Shown here: piece after piece, positions 32,111 through 44,355 of the stretch | How positions within the stretch are numbered: the first letter of the stretch is position 1 | Layout of the letters: each line of letters opens with the position of its first letter | Source of the DNA: Protonemura montana | Lineage: Eukaryota; Arthropoda; Insecta; Plecoptera; Nemouridae | Direction: 5' to 3' | Assembly (NCBI GenBank): GCA_947568835.1 | Contig: OX387606.1 | Coordinates: forward strand, 22,793,225 to 22,857,224 | DNA length: 64,000 nt | The notes under the pieces: generated by a model | The model's database searches: none | The model's input: the letters and a program-made list of their open reading frames with translations, nothing else | What the model was told of the DNA's origin: nothing | Translations under genes and position numbers: made by a program

Positions 32111-35100
32111 TCAGATTTCATTGTGAATACTTCTAACTGTAACCGCGGTAAGCACGATTTCCAATTTTTGGAGTAAACGGCTTTGTTTAAGGACGTACCA
32201 CAGTCTGAGTTCGAAGTACCACCGTTGCTTGGTGCCCCTGACCTTGGCCACGATTCCTGACCCTTCCCCGATGAACGCTCCCTTTGTCGCAATCCTGGCC
32301 ATGATCCTGTATCGGTCGGCAGGATCTCCGTGATCCTTCGCTATCGCACGAATTGTGTTCATGTTCCTGAAAGAAAATTCTGGGTTTCATTTGTCCAAAC
32401 TTTTAATTGATTAATTCTTAAAATTCACATAAGTGTAGTTTTTAGGGCAAGCCATTTTTTTTTTTTATATATGCTATGTGTTCTTACAAAATATGCATTT
32501 AGATTTCAACCCATATTCCTGTATCTGGATGAATATTATTATTGTTATTATTACATATATATTATTATTACTTTGATTATAATGATTTCAAGATCTATGT
32601 TTATTTCCCAGTGTTCAAATATTCCCTCTCATGAAGCAGTCCCATTCTAGAAGTGTGAGGCACAATTAAAATTCAATCAAATACAAATAAAAACAAACAA
32701 AAATCTGGTCTGAAGTTTCAAACACTGTTTTCTAAACTCTATAAATTTAGGAAATACTTTTTGAGATGCACTACCAATTACAAGCACTTGCCATTCAATA
32801 AAGAATTAAGGATTTCTTTGTCCTGAAGGAAATAAGTGCTGACTTGTACTTGAAAAGAATAAATCCATGGAAAGTTACTAACCTAACCACAAGCAGCAAC
32901 GACCGTGGCATGTACTGAAGAACTGCAACGATTTTGTCAAAACGGTCTTTCGCTACCTGGGTCATGTACTTGATGTCACCGTCGCTCAGCTTCGTGGTCA
33001 AGTGAAACTGATTTAGTCTGAGTGGTCGTTGGGTAAGAATTTCAGCCAACTGCTTGTATTCTACAAAAAAAAAAAAATACTTGAATTGCTTGAATGTAAA
33101 AAGTCTGTCGCAGAGCTGTAGGTTTTCACGTCAGATTCAACCTGAAAAGTTTCCTAACACGTTTTTGTGACGCCCAATGCTGTCTGTGGCGAGGAACCAT
33201 TGCAAAGCTACCAAGGAAAGTCACTTCGGCCCAATTTGGAAAAATGTAAGGCTTAGTCAATATTTAGAAGTCAAGAAAATAATCTTGTAAAAATATGTAG
33301 AACTTGATGTCTTTGGTAACTGAACTGATTTTCTAGAACACTATATTTGTAACCTTTCCAAGGGATGTTCTTTTCGTTGGAAATTCGCTACCAGGATTTT
33401 GCAACCCACATGGTTTGCCCATTAGTACCAGGTAAGCACTGATTTCCTTCTAGAATCCTGAAATGTATTTCTTTATGGCACAAAACTGGGATTTATTTCT
33501 GCTAGAAGCCATCCTTAGAATCTAAGCAAAGTTGGCTACCTAAATATAAGCATCAATTTGCTTGGCATCGACTTAAAAACCACAAAAGTTCTGTCGTGCA
33601 ACTCTACGATTTCCAGTCGAATTCTCTCCTTCTCGTTCGCCGGGAGTTTGTGGAATTGGGCGGTGGATAGCGGGCCGTGCTTATCGTAGAACAAACTGAA
33701 AGCATCTTCGCTTTTCATCGAGTCTGCACACTCGATGAAACGCTGAGAAACTGCTATGCAAAACAGACGGTAATCATCTGCAAGCGACAACAAGCAAAGA
33801 CTCCCATTCAAGTTGAAACATCATCGTACAGTTAACTGAAAGTAATGAATTGTGGCAGCAAGAAATATTAAATCGTCACTTACCTTGAACACCGAGTTCT
33901 GCTGAATGTCGTTTCATAGACTCGTGATTATTTAAAACGATAGCTTCCCACAATTTGCACAACGATTGTCGAACTGGCGACGTCAACTTCTCATATAATC
34001 CATGATCCAATAGCACGAGCTCAGCCTTCCCGTCGTTGCCCTTCCTCACAAACACTACAAACACAAAAACATAACGTGTGGACTGGCAAAGAAATACATC
34101 TGTCTAATAATATATACATCTGTTGCAATTTATGATGAATTACCATACCGTTTCCAGGGTGGGGATCGGCATGAACAAATCCCGAATGGAATATTTGCTC
34201 GGCAAACGCTTTAAATAACTTTGTGTCAACGTCAGCGAGGGATAGGCCCAGTTTTTTCAACGCTTCTACATCGTTGACTTTCGTCCCGTGAATGAACTCT
34301 GTTGTCAGCACGCGCTACAAACAACAACAAATTGCAATTAAGACAGATTGATTTATCATCAAACAAAACAACAAATGGAGGCTAATTAATTCACCTGGCT
34401 GCTTAAATCCCAGTTTACTTTGGGCACGTACACAAAGGGTAAGTGTGACAAGTCTTTGGCACATTTCTCTGAGTTCTTGCCTTCGATGACAAAGTCCAGT
34501 TCTTGCTCCAAAGTGTCTTTCAGGTCCTGTCAACAAAAGCATTGGATGCAATGTGTTTTCATTCAAAATTCCATTGAAACAGATTGATTTGATCATTCTA
34601 ATAGCATACACAAAATTACATGATCAAATAAAATCCATAAAATAATAAATAACAATAATCACAATGTGCTATCTTCGATAACAATCAATTGCATTGCATT
34701 GCAAGCGTTTGCAATTTAAATAATATGTCACACAAATAAGCACATCCAACATCAAATTGGAGATTGACAGGTTGTGACGTGATATAGCGTCACTAGAATC
34801 AGAGTGACTGTGAGTATTCACAGCCTCATGTTTCTACTCCTTGGAGATCTATTATTCTCATCAAAAGCACTAAAATCCTCTCAACAAATTATGTGTCCAA
34901 GTAGCTCAATGGGTTAGAGCAACACCCGCGATGGGTGAAGATCCGGGGTTTGAGTCCCCGTTTGGGCATCAATTTTTGAGAGGGTAGAAGTGTTACAATA
35001 ATAAAATATCCCATAAATTGGAAGCGTTTCCAACATAAATAAGAATTCACATCAATTATAATTAATTTTCCTAAACTTTTCTTAAAGCTATCATTATTCA

Positions 35101-38100
35101 AGGCTCGCACTGCGCTCTACTTCGACTTGCCTTCACATTCTATTTGCTGCAAGCAAATGTCGAAGTCACTGACAGATATATGTGAATGTTCCATCCTACG
35201 CTAAATATGACCGCACAAAATCTTGGGAACAGCAGAGTCCCTAAATATCACGACAATCCCCTCATGTACGAAAGCTTAAGCTAAGCTGTCTGTCGTCTGT
35301 TTCGAGATATTCACAAACTTGACAGACTTCTTGTGTTCATCTTTTCAAACCTTGCAGATTTACACACCTTACGTTGTCAATGGACAAAATACCTACATAG
35401 GAACCTAGAGGTTATTTGATCAATGTTTGCATCGGCACACTTTGAATGATGTTGAGTTTGTCTTTAATAACGAGAGCTTGGTAAAGTCTAAAACAAATTA
35501 TTATGCTACCAGAAATACCAGACAGAAATTAAAATATGGGCTTGATAAAACAAATGAATGTATTTTAAAAAAAATACCTGTTTATGCTGGTAGTTTATTT
35601 CATTCAGAGCTAAAAGATAAAGAATGTAATGAGTTCAAAAGTTGTCTTAAGTTACATCTTATTGAACATTGTTTTTATGGAATAGACAAAATTTTATACT
35701 TTCCGACTTTCCTGCATAATATTTTATGTTCTTGTGAGACAAAATTATTATTATATGGCAAATGCGACATCAACTTCATACAGGCGTTAAATAATCTAAT
35801 TATGAGTTTCATTTTAATTTTAAAATCCTAATATTACATTAGAGTTGGTTATAATTGATGATGATTCGATTAATGTTTGAAAATATACAAATATATTCTC
35901 AACCTGATGATGATAGTCGTGTCTTTCCACTTCAAATCAAGTCAGCATCTAGCCCAAAGACAAAAGATAGGGTTAAAAAAATACAATAGATAGGGGTAAA
36001 AATAGATTAAGCCTGACCATTTTTTATTTAAAAAAAAAACGTATTTTTGCACATATGTATATACCTTGTTAGAAACTAACCTGTATAAATCTGTTTATAT
36101 ACCTTGTTAGAAACTAACCTGTATAAATCTGTTTATGTACTTTGTTGGAAACTATCCTGACCCTATACTTTGTTGAGAACTATCCTGACCCCATACTTTG
36201 TTGGAAGCTAACCTGTTCCTATAGCTGGTTGGAAACTAACCTGGTCATATACTTTGCTGGAAACTATCCTGATCATATACTTGATTGAAAACTATCCTGA
36301 ACCTTTACTATGTTGGAAGCTAGCCTAGTCGTACACTTTGCTAGAAACTAAGCTGATTCCTATAGTTTGTTGGAAACAAACCTGATCATAATTTTGTTGG
36401 AAGATATTCCTATGTTTTGGCAGAATTAATTCAAAGTCTGATTTATTTAGAATCTAGCCTTTTTTTTTTAATGGGACTTGGCCATTAATTAAGATCAACA
36501 AGGTTCCATAGCTGTTTATGTGTTCTATCATCCCTGCAAAGTTTGGCGAGGTTCCCTACGTTTTGGCGCAATCCAAGGATGAAATTGTAGGAGTGCTACC
36601 GTCATTGTGCGTTCTTTAACTTTATAATATGTTTGGTAAAATAGTTTATTACCTATTTCCTTCATTTATGTATCGTGCACACTTCGAACGCGGTGGATTA
36701 TTTGAATTTGTTTCATTTTTTTGTCTAATTGTAAATAAAATCCTTTTTAGTAGCATTCAACCATTGCCATGTAGTTTTAGGTTTTTAATTTTTATGGATT
36801 TTAATTTATTTCTCTTTGTCATAATTGAGAATCACAAATCGCGAGACGATTGCATTCCTTTGACAAAATTCTAAAATTTCTAGCACCAATATTTTGCAAA
36901 AGGATGGAAACCCTAAGTAAGCTTTACCTGTAACTAAGCTCATATCAACAAGCAACTAAAATAGTGCTGCATTTCGGCAATCGCTATTCAAATCCTATCC
37001 CCGTTAGATCGGACCAGACTCACCAGCAAGACCCACTGGAAGTTGAACTTGGCGTGCATCCACGCAACGATCCCCATGAGCAGCTTGATGGTTGCAATGT
37101 CACCTGCAAACCGGTCTCGCAGGTCGTTGTACTGCACCTTGACAGCGACCTCCTCCCCTTGCTTGGTGGTGGCACGGAACACCTGACCAAGCACATCACA
37201 AGTTCTTAATAACCTCACTTGGTAATCTCACGAGGACCGGTGTTTCCAACGCGCCAAGCTGTTCGGTGGTCACCCTTCCAATACCTGACCCAGCGCTGTG
37301 TTGCTAAACTACGTCCCTCCAACCTCTCTCTCGAGCAGAACTGGTCATGTGTTTAATGGTCACCCATCCAACACCTGACCCAGCACAGAGTCGCTTAACT
37401 GTCATCCCTCCAACCTCTCTCCCAAACAGGGTCATGTGGATGATGGTCACCCATCCAATATCTGAACAAGCACAGTGTTGCTTAACTTTCTTCCCTCCAA
37501 CCTCTCTCCCGAACAGAACTGGTCAAATACCTGACCCAGCGCAGTGTTGTGCAATTTCCAATAACCAGTGTTTTCAACACAAAGAACCAGATGGTTGCTT
37601 AATGAACTTTTGTTTTGCATATGAACTTGATGGGTAATCATTGTAATGCTAAAGCTATTAATAAACAAATAAATAAAACACAAAAAACCTCTTGTAAGAC
37701 CTTCAGTAAAATCTTCAGGACTAAGTAATAACGTTTGAAAACCACCAGAAGATTTGTTGTTCACTGTGTCAGTTTCTTTAAAGATGCCTAGTATTGTAAT
37801 GACCTAGATGCGGGTTCAAAATAGATCTTGCGAAATTTATGTCTAGTCACATTGCAGGACCTCACAGGACTGAGGTTACATTAAATCTCGAACATTCGAA
37901 ATGGTAACTAGGTCAAAAATTGCAAAAATGTCAGCAAATTTGACAAAAATGGGCTGATTGGCCAATAGACCGCAAACAAGCACACAAACACATACTTATT
38001 CCCATATTTATTTGAAGGCTAATATAATAACGTTCGTGAGCATTAAATTGACCACAAAAAGTTTCTCCGTGGACATAACAGACCTGTGCGAGGCTAGCTG

Positions 38101-41100
38101 CTGCGATTGGCTGCTCGTCGAAGCTGGCAAACATCTCTGTGTGCGGAACTCCGAAGTCTTCTTTGAACAAAGTTGTCACTTCGTCTTCTTTTCGAGTCAG
38201 ACACTTGTCGTGTAACAACTGCAACAAGTGAAACAGATTTTACTTCGAGTCATAAGAAAATTTTCATTTGACAGCTAACCTGTGCATAGTTGATTGATTA
38301 ACACAAATAATTTATATTTTTATAAATGGCAGGACGTTGAACATTAGCGTTGGGTCTCTGTCTAGACCAGTGTTTGCCAAACTAACCTATCTTACACCTT
38401 CCTCAACGTTTGGGCTTCAAGCTAAGGACTTGGTAGTTAGTATTTATTTTTCTCTTACAAATGTGAATTTGCTGCACTGTGGTAAGGTACATACTACATA
38501 GAACCACAGGTACATAGGTACGCATGGAATGTATATTTACAACTATAGTCCATAGACCAACAAATAATTATAATTATTAACCTTATATAAAAGCCTTAAT
38601 TTTGCGATGTTCAACTTTTTAGTTTGTATCTGGCGACCAGCTGGGGTAACATTTTTCTGTACATGTTGATTTAAATTGCAAAATTTGGTTAAAAACGTGT
38701 GCAATTGGGTTATATTTGTTCAAAATTCAAATCTCTATCCTATTGTGACACTTTGAGGGTGATTTGAAAGCGTTTTTTTGGTGAAATATTGATAATTATG
38801 TTTGAAATTTCCAGCCTAGGAAAATTGGAGCCATGTCTCACAGTTCGATTTTTATTTGATTCAAAACTTGCCTATTACTCACCCGCAGCAGCTCGGTAAT
38901 ACTCTTCATGCATGCCTATGAAAGTTATTGAAGAAATTGAGCCCAAACGCTGTTAATTAAGTTCGTTTTACGTGAAATAGAAATGATTTTGCAAAAAGAG
39001 TGACAGATGCATTCATTTGTTTGGTTTTTTGACCACTGCAGGGTGAACGAATTCTTAAACTTATCTTTGCGGCAGTGCATTCAGGATATTAAAACGTCAA
39101 ACGGGATTAAAACGTCAAATACTTTTAAGAAACCGGTCAAACATTGCTGGGAATAATTTTAAATTGTACATGACTTCAGAGCACGACCCAACGCGACATT
39201 TATACGGTGATTTGATGGGATTTTCGTTATGAATTTTATTTAAAACTGGCTGGCAAGGGAAGGTTTTGACAGTTCTCAAACAATGTCAAACAACTTAATT
39301 ACCGAAAAAACTTACATTTTGTCAATTTTAAATGCATATCCGTTCTTTAAACACGTTTTTAGTAAGATCTGGTGGAGATGTAAAAGGTATTTCACAAGTT
39401 TCACTCTCTAAAAAATATTTCAAGATATTATGCACGCAAAATCTTTTGACAGCCAACTTCGTTTGTTTTCGAAATTGTCATCGTGGTCACTTTGGAATTC
39501 ACAGAGTTTCCACAATGCAGTGACCCCAAGTGAAATAAGCGGCAAATTTCAAATAAAATAAATGGGGGTACTTTTGGTTGTGGTCCCATTAGAGGCTTTA
39601 CATTAAAACCAAAATGCACAATCCCTCAAAATCTTAAGGTGCCGTTAGGCATCGGGTACTGCTAGTATAATTTTAAATATAGTTACGCAAAATAAAATTG
39701 CTAGGAACACATATAATTTTAGTTAAGATAACAAAAATAAATAAAAACACAATTGGAAAGCTGAGGAAATTTGGGTTTGTGACAGGTGTCAAAAATGTAT
39801 GAAAATGTAAAACAATCCATGTGGCAATCAAATTAAAAAAAGAATCAGACATTTTCTGTGACGCTATGTGACATTTCCAAGAAAAGTGCCGCGCATACCT
39901 CCACCAAAATCTGCCCGTACTAAACTTTGGGAAACACTGGTTTAAACCTAACCTAACATTCCCAACAATCCCTCCTAACCTTCAGCGTCTCCAGATACTG
40001 TTTTGGTAAGATGTGGTTGATGGACGCCAGACCCTGGCCCATTTTAATGTAAAGTCCTCCGTTCTTGAGGCAGCCGTCGAGGATTCGGTCTGCTGCTCTT
40101 TGGTGGACTGGCTCGATTGCAGCGTCGTACTCTTCAGTCGTGTCATCAATACCTCGTAACGACCACCAATAGTCCAAGGAGATCAGAGTCCCGATCCGAA
40201 GAGAGCTGCAATTTGAGGATATTGAGAACGATATATGTTCTCTTGTAAAAATTGGTCGTTGTCCATAAGAAAAAAACCCAAAATTGGCAAGAAATCAAAA
40301 CTTTTTTTCCCCTATTTTTCTATTGTATCAAAAGTTTTCTATTACAGCCCTTATTTATTTTAACCTTTGCATTTCTTGGCAACTTTTTACTGACCCTTGC
40401 ATTTCTGTTTTATGTTTAAAATGTCTTTGCAGCCTACATATTTTGTTTCCATCGCTTCTCTCGGTCAGTTTCTCAACTAACCCAGTTTTCTCTTCCCTTT
40501 TTGCATTTCCGGTCTTTAGGCGCATTACACACCAACTAGTACCTCATTGTTGTGACAGTTTCTGCACTTCATGACAGTTCGTGACAAACAAATGTTTAAT
40601 GAAAAAACTATCATAAAAATTGCTACGCCAATCAAGCATCTTGGCATTTTCAAGAATGCAATCGCACTAAAAAAACCTTGGAAAATTGAAAAATTGGGCA
40701 CATTGAGCGAGAGAAAATTGAACTGAATAGCCTGAAATTAATATCTATTTTATTTATTACTTGAGTTTTATTTTATAAATCACATAAAATTGAATCACAT
40801 AACATTGATAAGCCAAAATGATGACAGATTAATAGGTATGTACAACATATTTTAACATTGAAATATTGTGCAAACGTGAAAATGATACTTACCGGAAAAA
40901 CCTGTTATAACCACCCAACGTGACTTTGAGAAATCTCTTCTCCGGGTCTGAAAGTTGTGCATAGTACAGGCTGGCCCCGCCCAATGCAGTGCCGAGGACT
41001 GCAAATTTAACGTAACGACGCTTCGGAGCATTTGTCCCCGAATGGACACTCCTGGTGGCCAGTCGGAGCAGCGGTCTCACCCGGACATGGAATGAAGATA

Positions 41101-41107
41101 AGGCCAT
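32111..41107 (-). CDS. ADCK5: ADCK5-type UbiB kinase-like protein
   Basis: Atypical kinase-like protein of the UbiB/aarF family, expected in mitochondria. Exons: 40893-41107, 39980-40205, 38084-38218, 37024-37182, 34395-34526, 34149-34314, 33884-34054, then 33540-33777 or 32883-33060, then 32111-32366. All phases fit; the product is 565 or 545 residues (human ADCK5 about 580). The N-terminus ([20 protein letters not shown]) is Arg-rich like a mitochondrial presequence and precedes a likely membrane segment. UbiB marks are the KxGQ motif (IKMGQG), the Ala-rich loop AAASLAQV, the VAVKVQ lysine, HADPHPGN and the DFG-equivalent LLDHGLY. The two alternative exons share start phase 1 and end phase 2, and encode alternative versions of one segment. 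A hAT-type element and SINE pieces lie in its introns. Confidence 0.95.
32883..33060 (-). CDS. ADCK5: ADCK5 alternative exon 8b (conserved-type version)
   Basis: Encodes [20 protein letters not shown] to [11 protein letters not shown], matching the human ADCK5 pattern more closely than 8a (AEMLMQRPVRLGQ, LPRPMLLVLR). The acceptor follows a poly-T tract and the donor is GTTAGT. Entry phase is 1 and exit phase 2, the same as exon 8a. Confidence 0.85.
33540..33777 (-). CDS. ADCK5: ADCK5 alternative exon 8a (diverged version)
   Basis: Encodes [20 protein letters not shown] to [11 protein letters not shown], 20 residues longer than exon 8b. It shows a recognisable but weak match to it at both ends: [11 protein letters not shown] versus [11 protein letters not shown], and [11 protein letters not shown] versus [11 protein letters not shown]. 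The acceptor is CGCTTGCAG and the donor GTAGCC. Entry and exit phases equal those of 8b. Using both exons in a row would shift the frame (phase 2 exit into phase 1 entry), so only one can be used per transcript. Confidence 0.8.
34757..35005 (+). mobile_element. Composite SINE with tRNA-like module in its 3' half, copy 2
   Basis: The leader begins near GATTGACAGGTTGTGACGTG and includes CACTAGAATCAGAGTGACTG. It is followed at 34892 by the tRNA-like module (GTCCAAGTAGCTCAATGGGT, CGGGGTTTGAGTCCCC) and the TTTTTGAGAGGGTAGAAGTG tail. The same order holds in the minus-strand copy at 20455-20695, so the leader is part of the element. It lies in ADCK5 intron 4. Confidence 0.78.
35400..35830 (+). mobile_element. 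Probable LINE ORF2 C-terminal relic
   Basis: An open stretch of 134 codons in ADCK5 intron 4. Its layout resembles the end of LINE reverse-transcriptase proteins: [20 protein letters not shown], then [11 protein letters not shown], then [15 protein letters not shown]. No polymerase motifs are nearby, so at most a 3' end is present. The family differs from the LINE at 5870. Recognition is by general pattern only. Confidence 0.45.
36045..36440. repeat. Degenerate 28-30-bp tandem repeat
   Basis: About eleven units around TACTTTGTTGGAAACTA(A/T)CCTG with variable spacers. Two early units form a 50-bp duplicate (ATATACCTTGTTAGAAACTA). Substantial divergence makes it older than the other arrays. 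It lies in ADCK5 intron 4. Confidence 0.75.
37222..37565 (-). mobile_element. 5S-derived SINE fragment with three modules
   Basis: A 5S-like head (CTCACGAGGACCGGTGTTTC on the plus strand) and three diverged 91-bp modules, without body or tail. It lies in ADCK5 intron 3, starting about 40 bp from the exon at 37024-37182. A further mirror of the CCAGTGTTTTCAACAC head is at about 37560-37580. Confidence 0.8.
38360..39947. mobile_element. Non-autonomous hAT-type DNA transposon
   Basis: The ends are inverted: CAGTGTTTGCCAAAC at 38368 and CTTTGGGAAACACTG ending at 39939, a typical hAT terminus. The flanking 8-bp sequences GTCTAGAC (38360-38367) and GTTTAAAC (39940-39947) match at 6 of 8 positions and fit hAT target preference. 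The interior of 1572 bp is AT-rich and has no transposase frame. It lies in ADCK5 intron 2 and interrupts a lone copy of the 53-bp unit found as an array at 20706-21245. Confidence 0.82.
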
Positions 41108-42972
41108 CAGCCTGAAAAAAGAGAAGAAACTTTAACGTTTAAAGCAGGTCTCCAACTACAATGAGCAGACATATCTCTTGTGAATTGGAATCAGAATTTT
41201 TATTTGGAAACACAAGTGTGAACTTGGATGGGCAATGGAAGACTGTAATTTCTGAAGGTGTATTTGAACATTTTGGCCAGAGCGCATTGCCACTTGATCA
41301 GCGCGTGAATATCGCTTGAAATAATTTGTATTTCACTGTGAGGTAACCTGCTGTTGTTTAGAAATGAAACATCTGATTGAGGAATCAACAATCCAATTAC
41401 TTCGGGCACGTGGGATGATCAAAAATAGCAAAAAACAAACAATTGGACTATGATGGTTTTAATACTCGTGTCTACTTGATTTGTCCTTAGCACTACTTTT
41501 AGCAAAAACTATTTAAAATGGGTTTTGAATGCTAAGTAAAGGACAACTTAATTTCCTGACGTTTTGTATCATGTAGGTACTAGTTACTTCTTCAAGGGCT
41601 AGAGGAGTCCTGACAATTTCCCAATAACAAAAGAACCACATAGGTTAGGTAATTGTTCTAATTTTATATGGTTCTTTTGTTTTCGGAAAATTGTCAGGAC
41701 TGCTCTTACCCTTGAAGAAGTAACTAGTACATGTTACAAAACGTTGGGAAATTTAGTTGTCCTTTACTTAGCATTCAAAACCCAGTTGAAATAGTTTTTG
41801 TTAAAACAATTGGACTGATTTGGATAAAATTTGAAGTACACTTTCGAAATCTCTAAATGTAGATGAGATACGTTTTTGGAAAAATTCCAGACACATTGTT
41901 AAGTTAAAATTTTCAGATTTTCCATCATGACAACATTTTTATAGAGCAAATTCGAATGAGCCTATGGTAAACCGAAAGAGACACGAGTAGCTACTAAGAA
42001 AGGTAAAGAAATAAAGGCCAAATAAAAATAAGCCCTTCTAAAATGCCACTCAAATTGCAGCCCTAATTTAAATTAATTAAGTTGTTATTAGGCTGATTTT
42101 TTTCTGGGAGCATTCTTTAACGCACAGTGCTACATTGTAATGACAGAGTCATTCGCGGTCATTTTTAAAATAAGCAACAACAAAGAGATCAAGCTGCCCG
42201 CCATTGGCTACGGTTGCGCCAATGGCAGAGCTAGATTGAGTTTAAAGCCCAATAGAAACGATCAGCTGAGCTGTCAAAGGTAAGACCGTTGGAATACGAG
42301 GAGAGTGGGAGGCGGGTGTCGTCATAGTTGTTTAGTGCTAGAGCTGTCATTGTCATTTTTAAGCATTTATCGTTTATTTATTCAGATTTGGTAAGTTAAT
42401 CGGGCATTTTCGTACGGGAATTAATCATAGCGTTCGTAAATTCATGGGGTTTCACGAAAATAAAGACTGTTTCGTTAGAGATAAATTATTTTTCAAGGCT
42501 GGCTTTTGTGTTCAAGTTGATACAAGCAAAACTTGCGATTGACGGTGACTCAAAAAAAATCCGATGGCCTTTTTTTAGGTATTTCTAGCACCTTACGGTG
42601 GTGGGACGATTCTTATCTGATGTATTTGAACATTTTGTGGATAATTAAGACCATCAAGACAGTGTCTACTTTTGACAGATAGTAGCACGAGCTCAACGCC
42701 CTGGGCTAAATTTCTTTGTTCTCCATCCGCAGATCTATGCCCAGCCTCTTCCCCTTCCCCAGTTGTGCTATTTACAATAAATTGCGTCATTTTATGGGCT
42801 CCAGCTATGATTCGAATTGCGAATGATTCCCCAAATTTGTCGTTAAATCTAAATTTCTTTGCGTTAATTACCAATTTTACCAATTTTCCTGTTTGCACCA
42901 ATTTTCTTACACCTAATCATGCAATTTTTCCACCTAACTAATATTTCTGCGACTAATTTTTTTCAGAATAAA
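41108..42972. promoter_or_regulatory. Divergent intergenic region between ADCK5 and TP53INP
   Basis: Head-to-head genes separated by 1.87 kb, with an inverted-repeat element (41450-41804) in between. A 5' untranslated exon of the plus-strand gene may end at about 42390 (ATTTG before GTAAGT), joining the acceptor TTTTTTTCAG at 42957-42966. Confidence 0.45.
41450..41804. mobile_element. Inverted-repeat element, second long copy
   Basis: Same family as 15998-16460. The left end is TGATGGTTTTAATACTCGTG; the arms carry TGAAGAAGTAACTAGTACAT and ACAAAACGTTGGGAAATTTA. An exact 12-bp direct repeat, AACAATTGGACT, flanks it at 41438-41449 and 41805-41816. The internal foldback centre differs from the first copy. 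Confidence 0.78.
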
Positions 42973-44355
42973 ATGTTCACAATCTTTACCAACTACTTGT
43001 TGGGAAGGCAACAAGTAAACGAGAAAGAAACCACCGATGAAAGACTGACTACCCTCGAAGCTGATGACAGTGACTGGCTTCTGATTGAAAAAACCGCCCC
43101 TCCCATTGGTAAGTCTTGAACATATCGCCACAGATAAAACTCACACATATATTTTATCCTTGTGGGACAAAGGCCATGCAAAAAATAATTGGAGCTAAAT
43201 TATAAATTAGTTGGCAGAATGTGCCAACATTGCAAGCACAGGCTGGTCTGTCCTCATTTGGACAAGTTCCAATTTATTTCTACTTGTATGTGAAGTGAAT
43301 GCAGTGCAAGTTATGAGGCACCCTATTCCTTACAATTTGACTCAGCAAAAGAAGACTTCCTGAGCTCTTTGCTAAGCAGACTGCACTTTTCGAACAATAT
43401 TAACAAACGCGTCCTTCCTCCACAGACAATGACAGCGACAGCGAAGAAGACCGCTTAACCTTTGAGTACCTCCCCTCCCTCGATACTTCCGTAACCTCTC
43501 TCCCCGCCTACCACGAGCCCCCCTTCCCGATGGACGAATCTTGGTTTTTGACTCCTCCCCCTTGCTTCACGTCCGCCGGCCCGATCTTCGTCGAGACCTC
43601 GCCACTGGAAAACCTGCTCATCGAGCACCCAAGCATGTCTGTGTACCAACACTCGTCTGCACCGAGGCCCTCCTACCGCCGCTGTCCCTCCCCCCACGGA
43701 TCTGTGACCTCCGAGCCTGAAGACACGGAGGTCGTGGAGGTCGTAGAGGTCGTGGTGTCACGCAGGCTCACGGCCATCTTGATGGGACAGCGTCGTGATG
43801 ACAGGCAGCTCATCGCATCCGCTCAGAAGGTAAACAAATAGTTCCCTTCTAGACTGATTCCCAATGGTTTTTTGATCTGTTTAACCTAGATATCACAGAC
43901 TCCGAGTTACAAAGTACTAATCCATGTAGGAGTTAGCCCCTTCCCCCCTGCAGAGATCCCTTATCCCACCCTGTAAAGCTGGATTATCAGCTGGTATTCA
44001 GTTGGTGGAGCACCCGACCGGCAATCGAGAGGTCCTTGGTTCGTAACTCGGTTTGGTTGCACATATTATTAGCTTTGCTTCCATTCCACCCATCGTTTGC
44101 TGGCTGAAGCTCCTTTGCAGAAAATTTCAGAGAAACCAAGACTTCAGTTGGCATTAAGGAAATGTCTATCCGACCAGTTAAGCAGGATTGTTTTTGCCGC
44201 AGATTTGCCAGTGCCAAGACAATTCGCCGCTGAAGCGTAACAAGCTGGTACGCACTAACAAGGCTCGTGAAAACAACTCTACTCGGAACAAGCGCCAACG
44301 CCGTTCTGACAGGCAGCGCAAACATTCCGGCGCTAACAACAATCGCAAGTGCTGA
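42973..44355 (+). CDS. TP53INP: TP53INP/DOR family autophagy and transcription co-regulator
   Basis: Homologue of vertebrate TP53INP1/2 and fly DOR, which shuttle between nucleus and autophagosomes and act as nuclear-receptor co-activators. Exons 42973-43108, 43426-43829 and 44203-44355 give 230 residues with fitting phases. The N-terminal acidic DDSDWLLIE is an LC3-interacting motif (core WLLI). The signature block is MDESWFLTPPPCFTSAGPIF, then ETSPLENLLIEHPSMSVY, almost the vertebrate wording. The C-terminus is basic (RNKRQRRSDRQRKHSG) and may act in nuclear localisation. A poly-A signal candidate AATAAA is near 44705. Confidence 0.93.
43990..44064 (+). mobile_element. tRNA-derived SINE head, second type
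   Basis: The sequence TTCAGTTGGTGGAGCACCCG resembles a tRNA A box and anticodon arm, and CCTTGGTTCGTAACTCGG a B box. A long stem closing both ends is lacking. It differs from the module at 28281. It lies in TP53INP intron 2. Confidence 0.5.
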
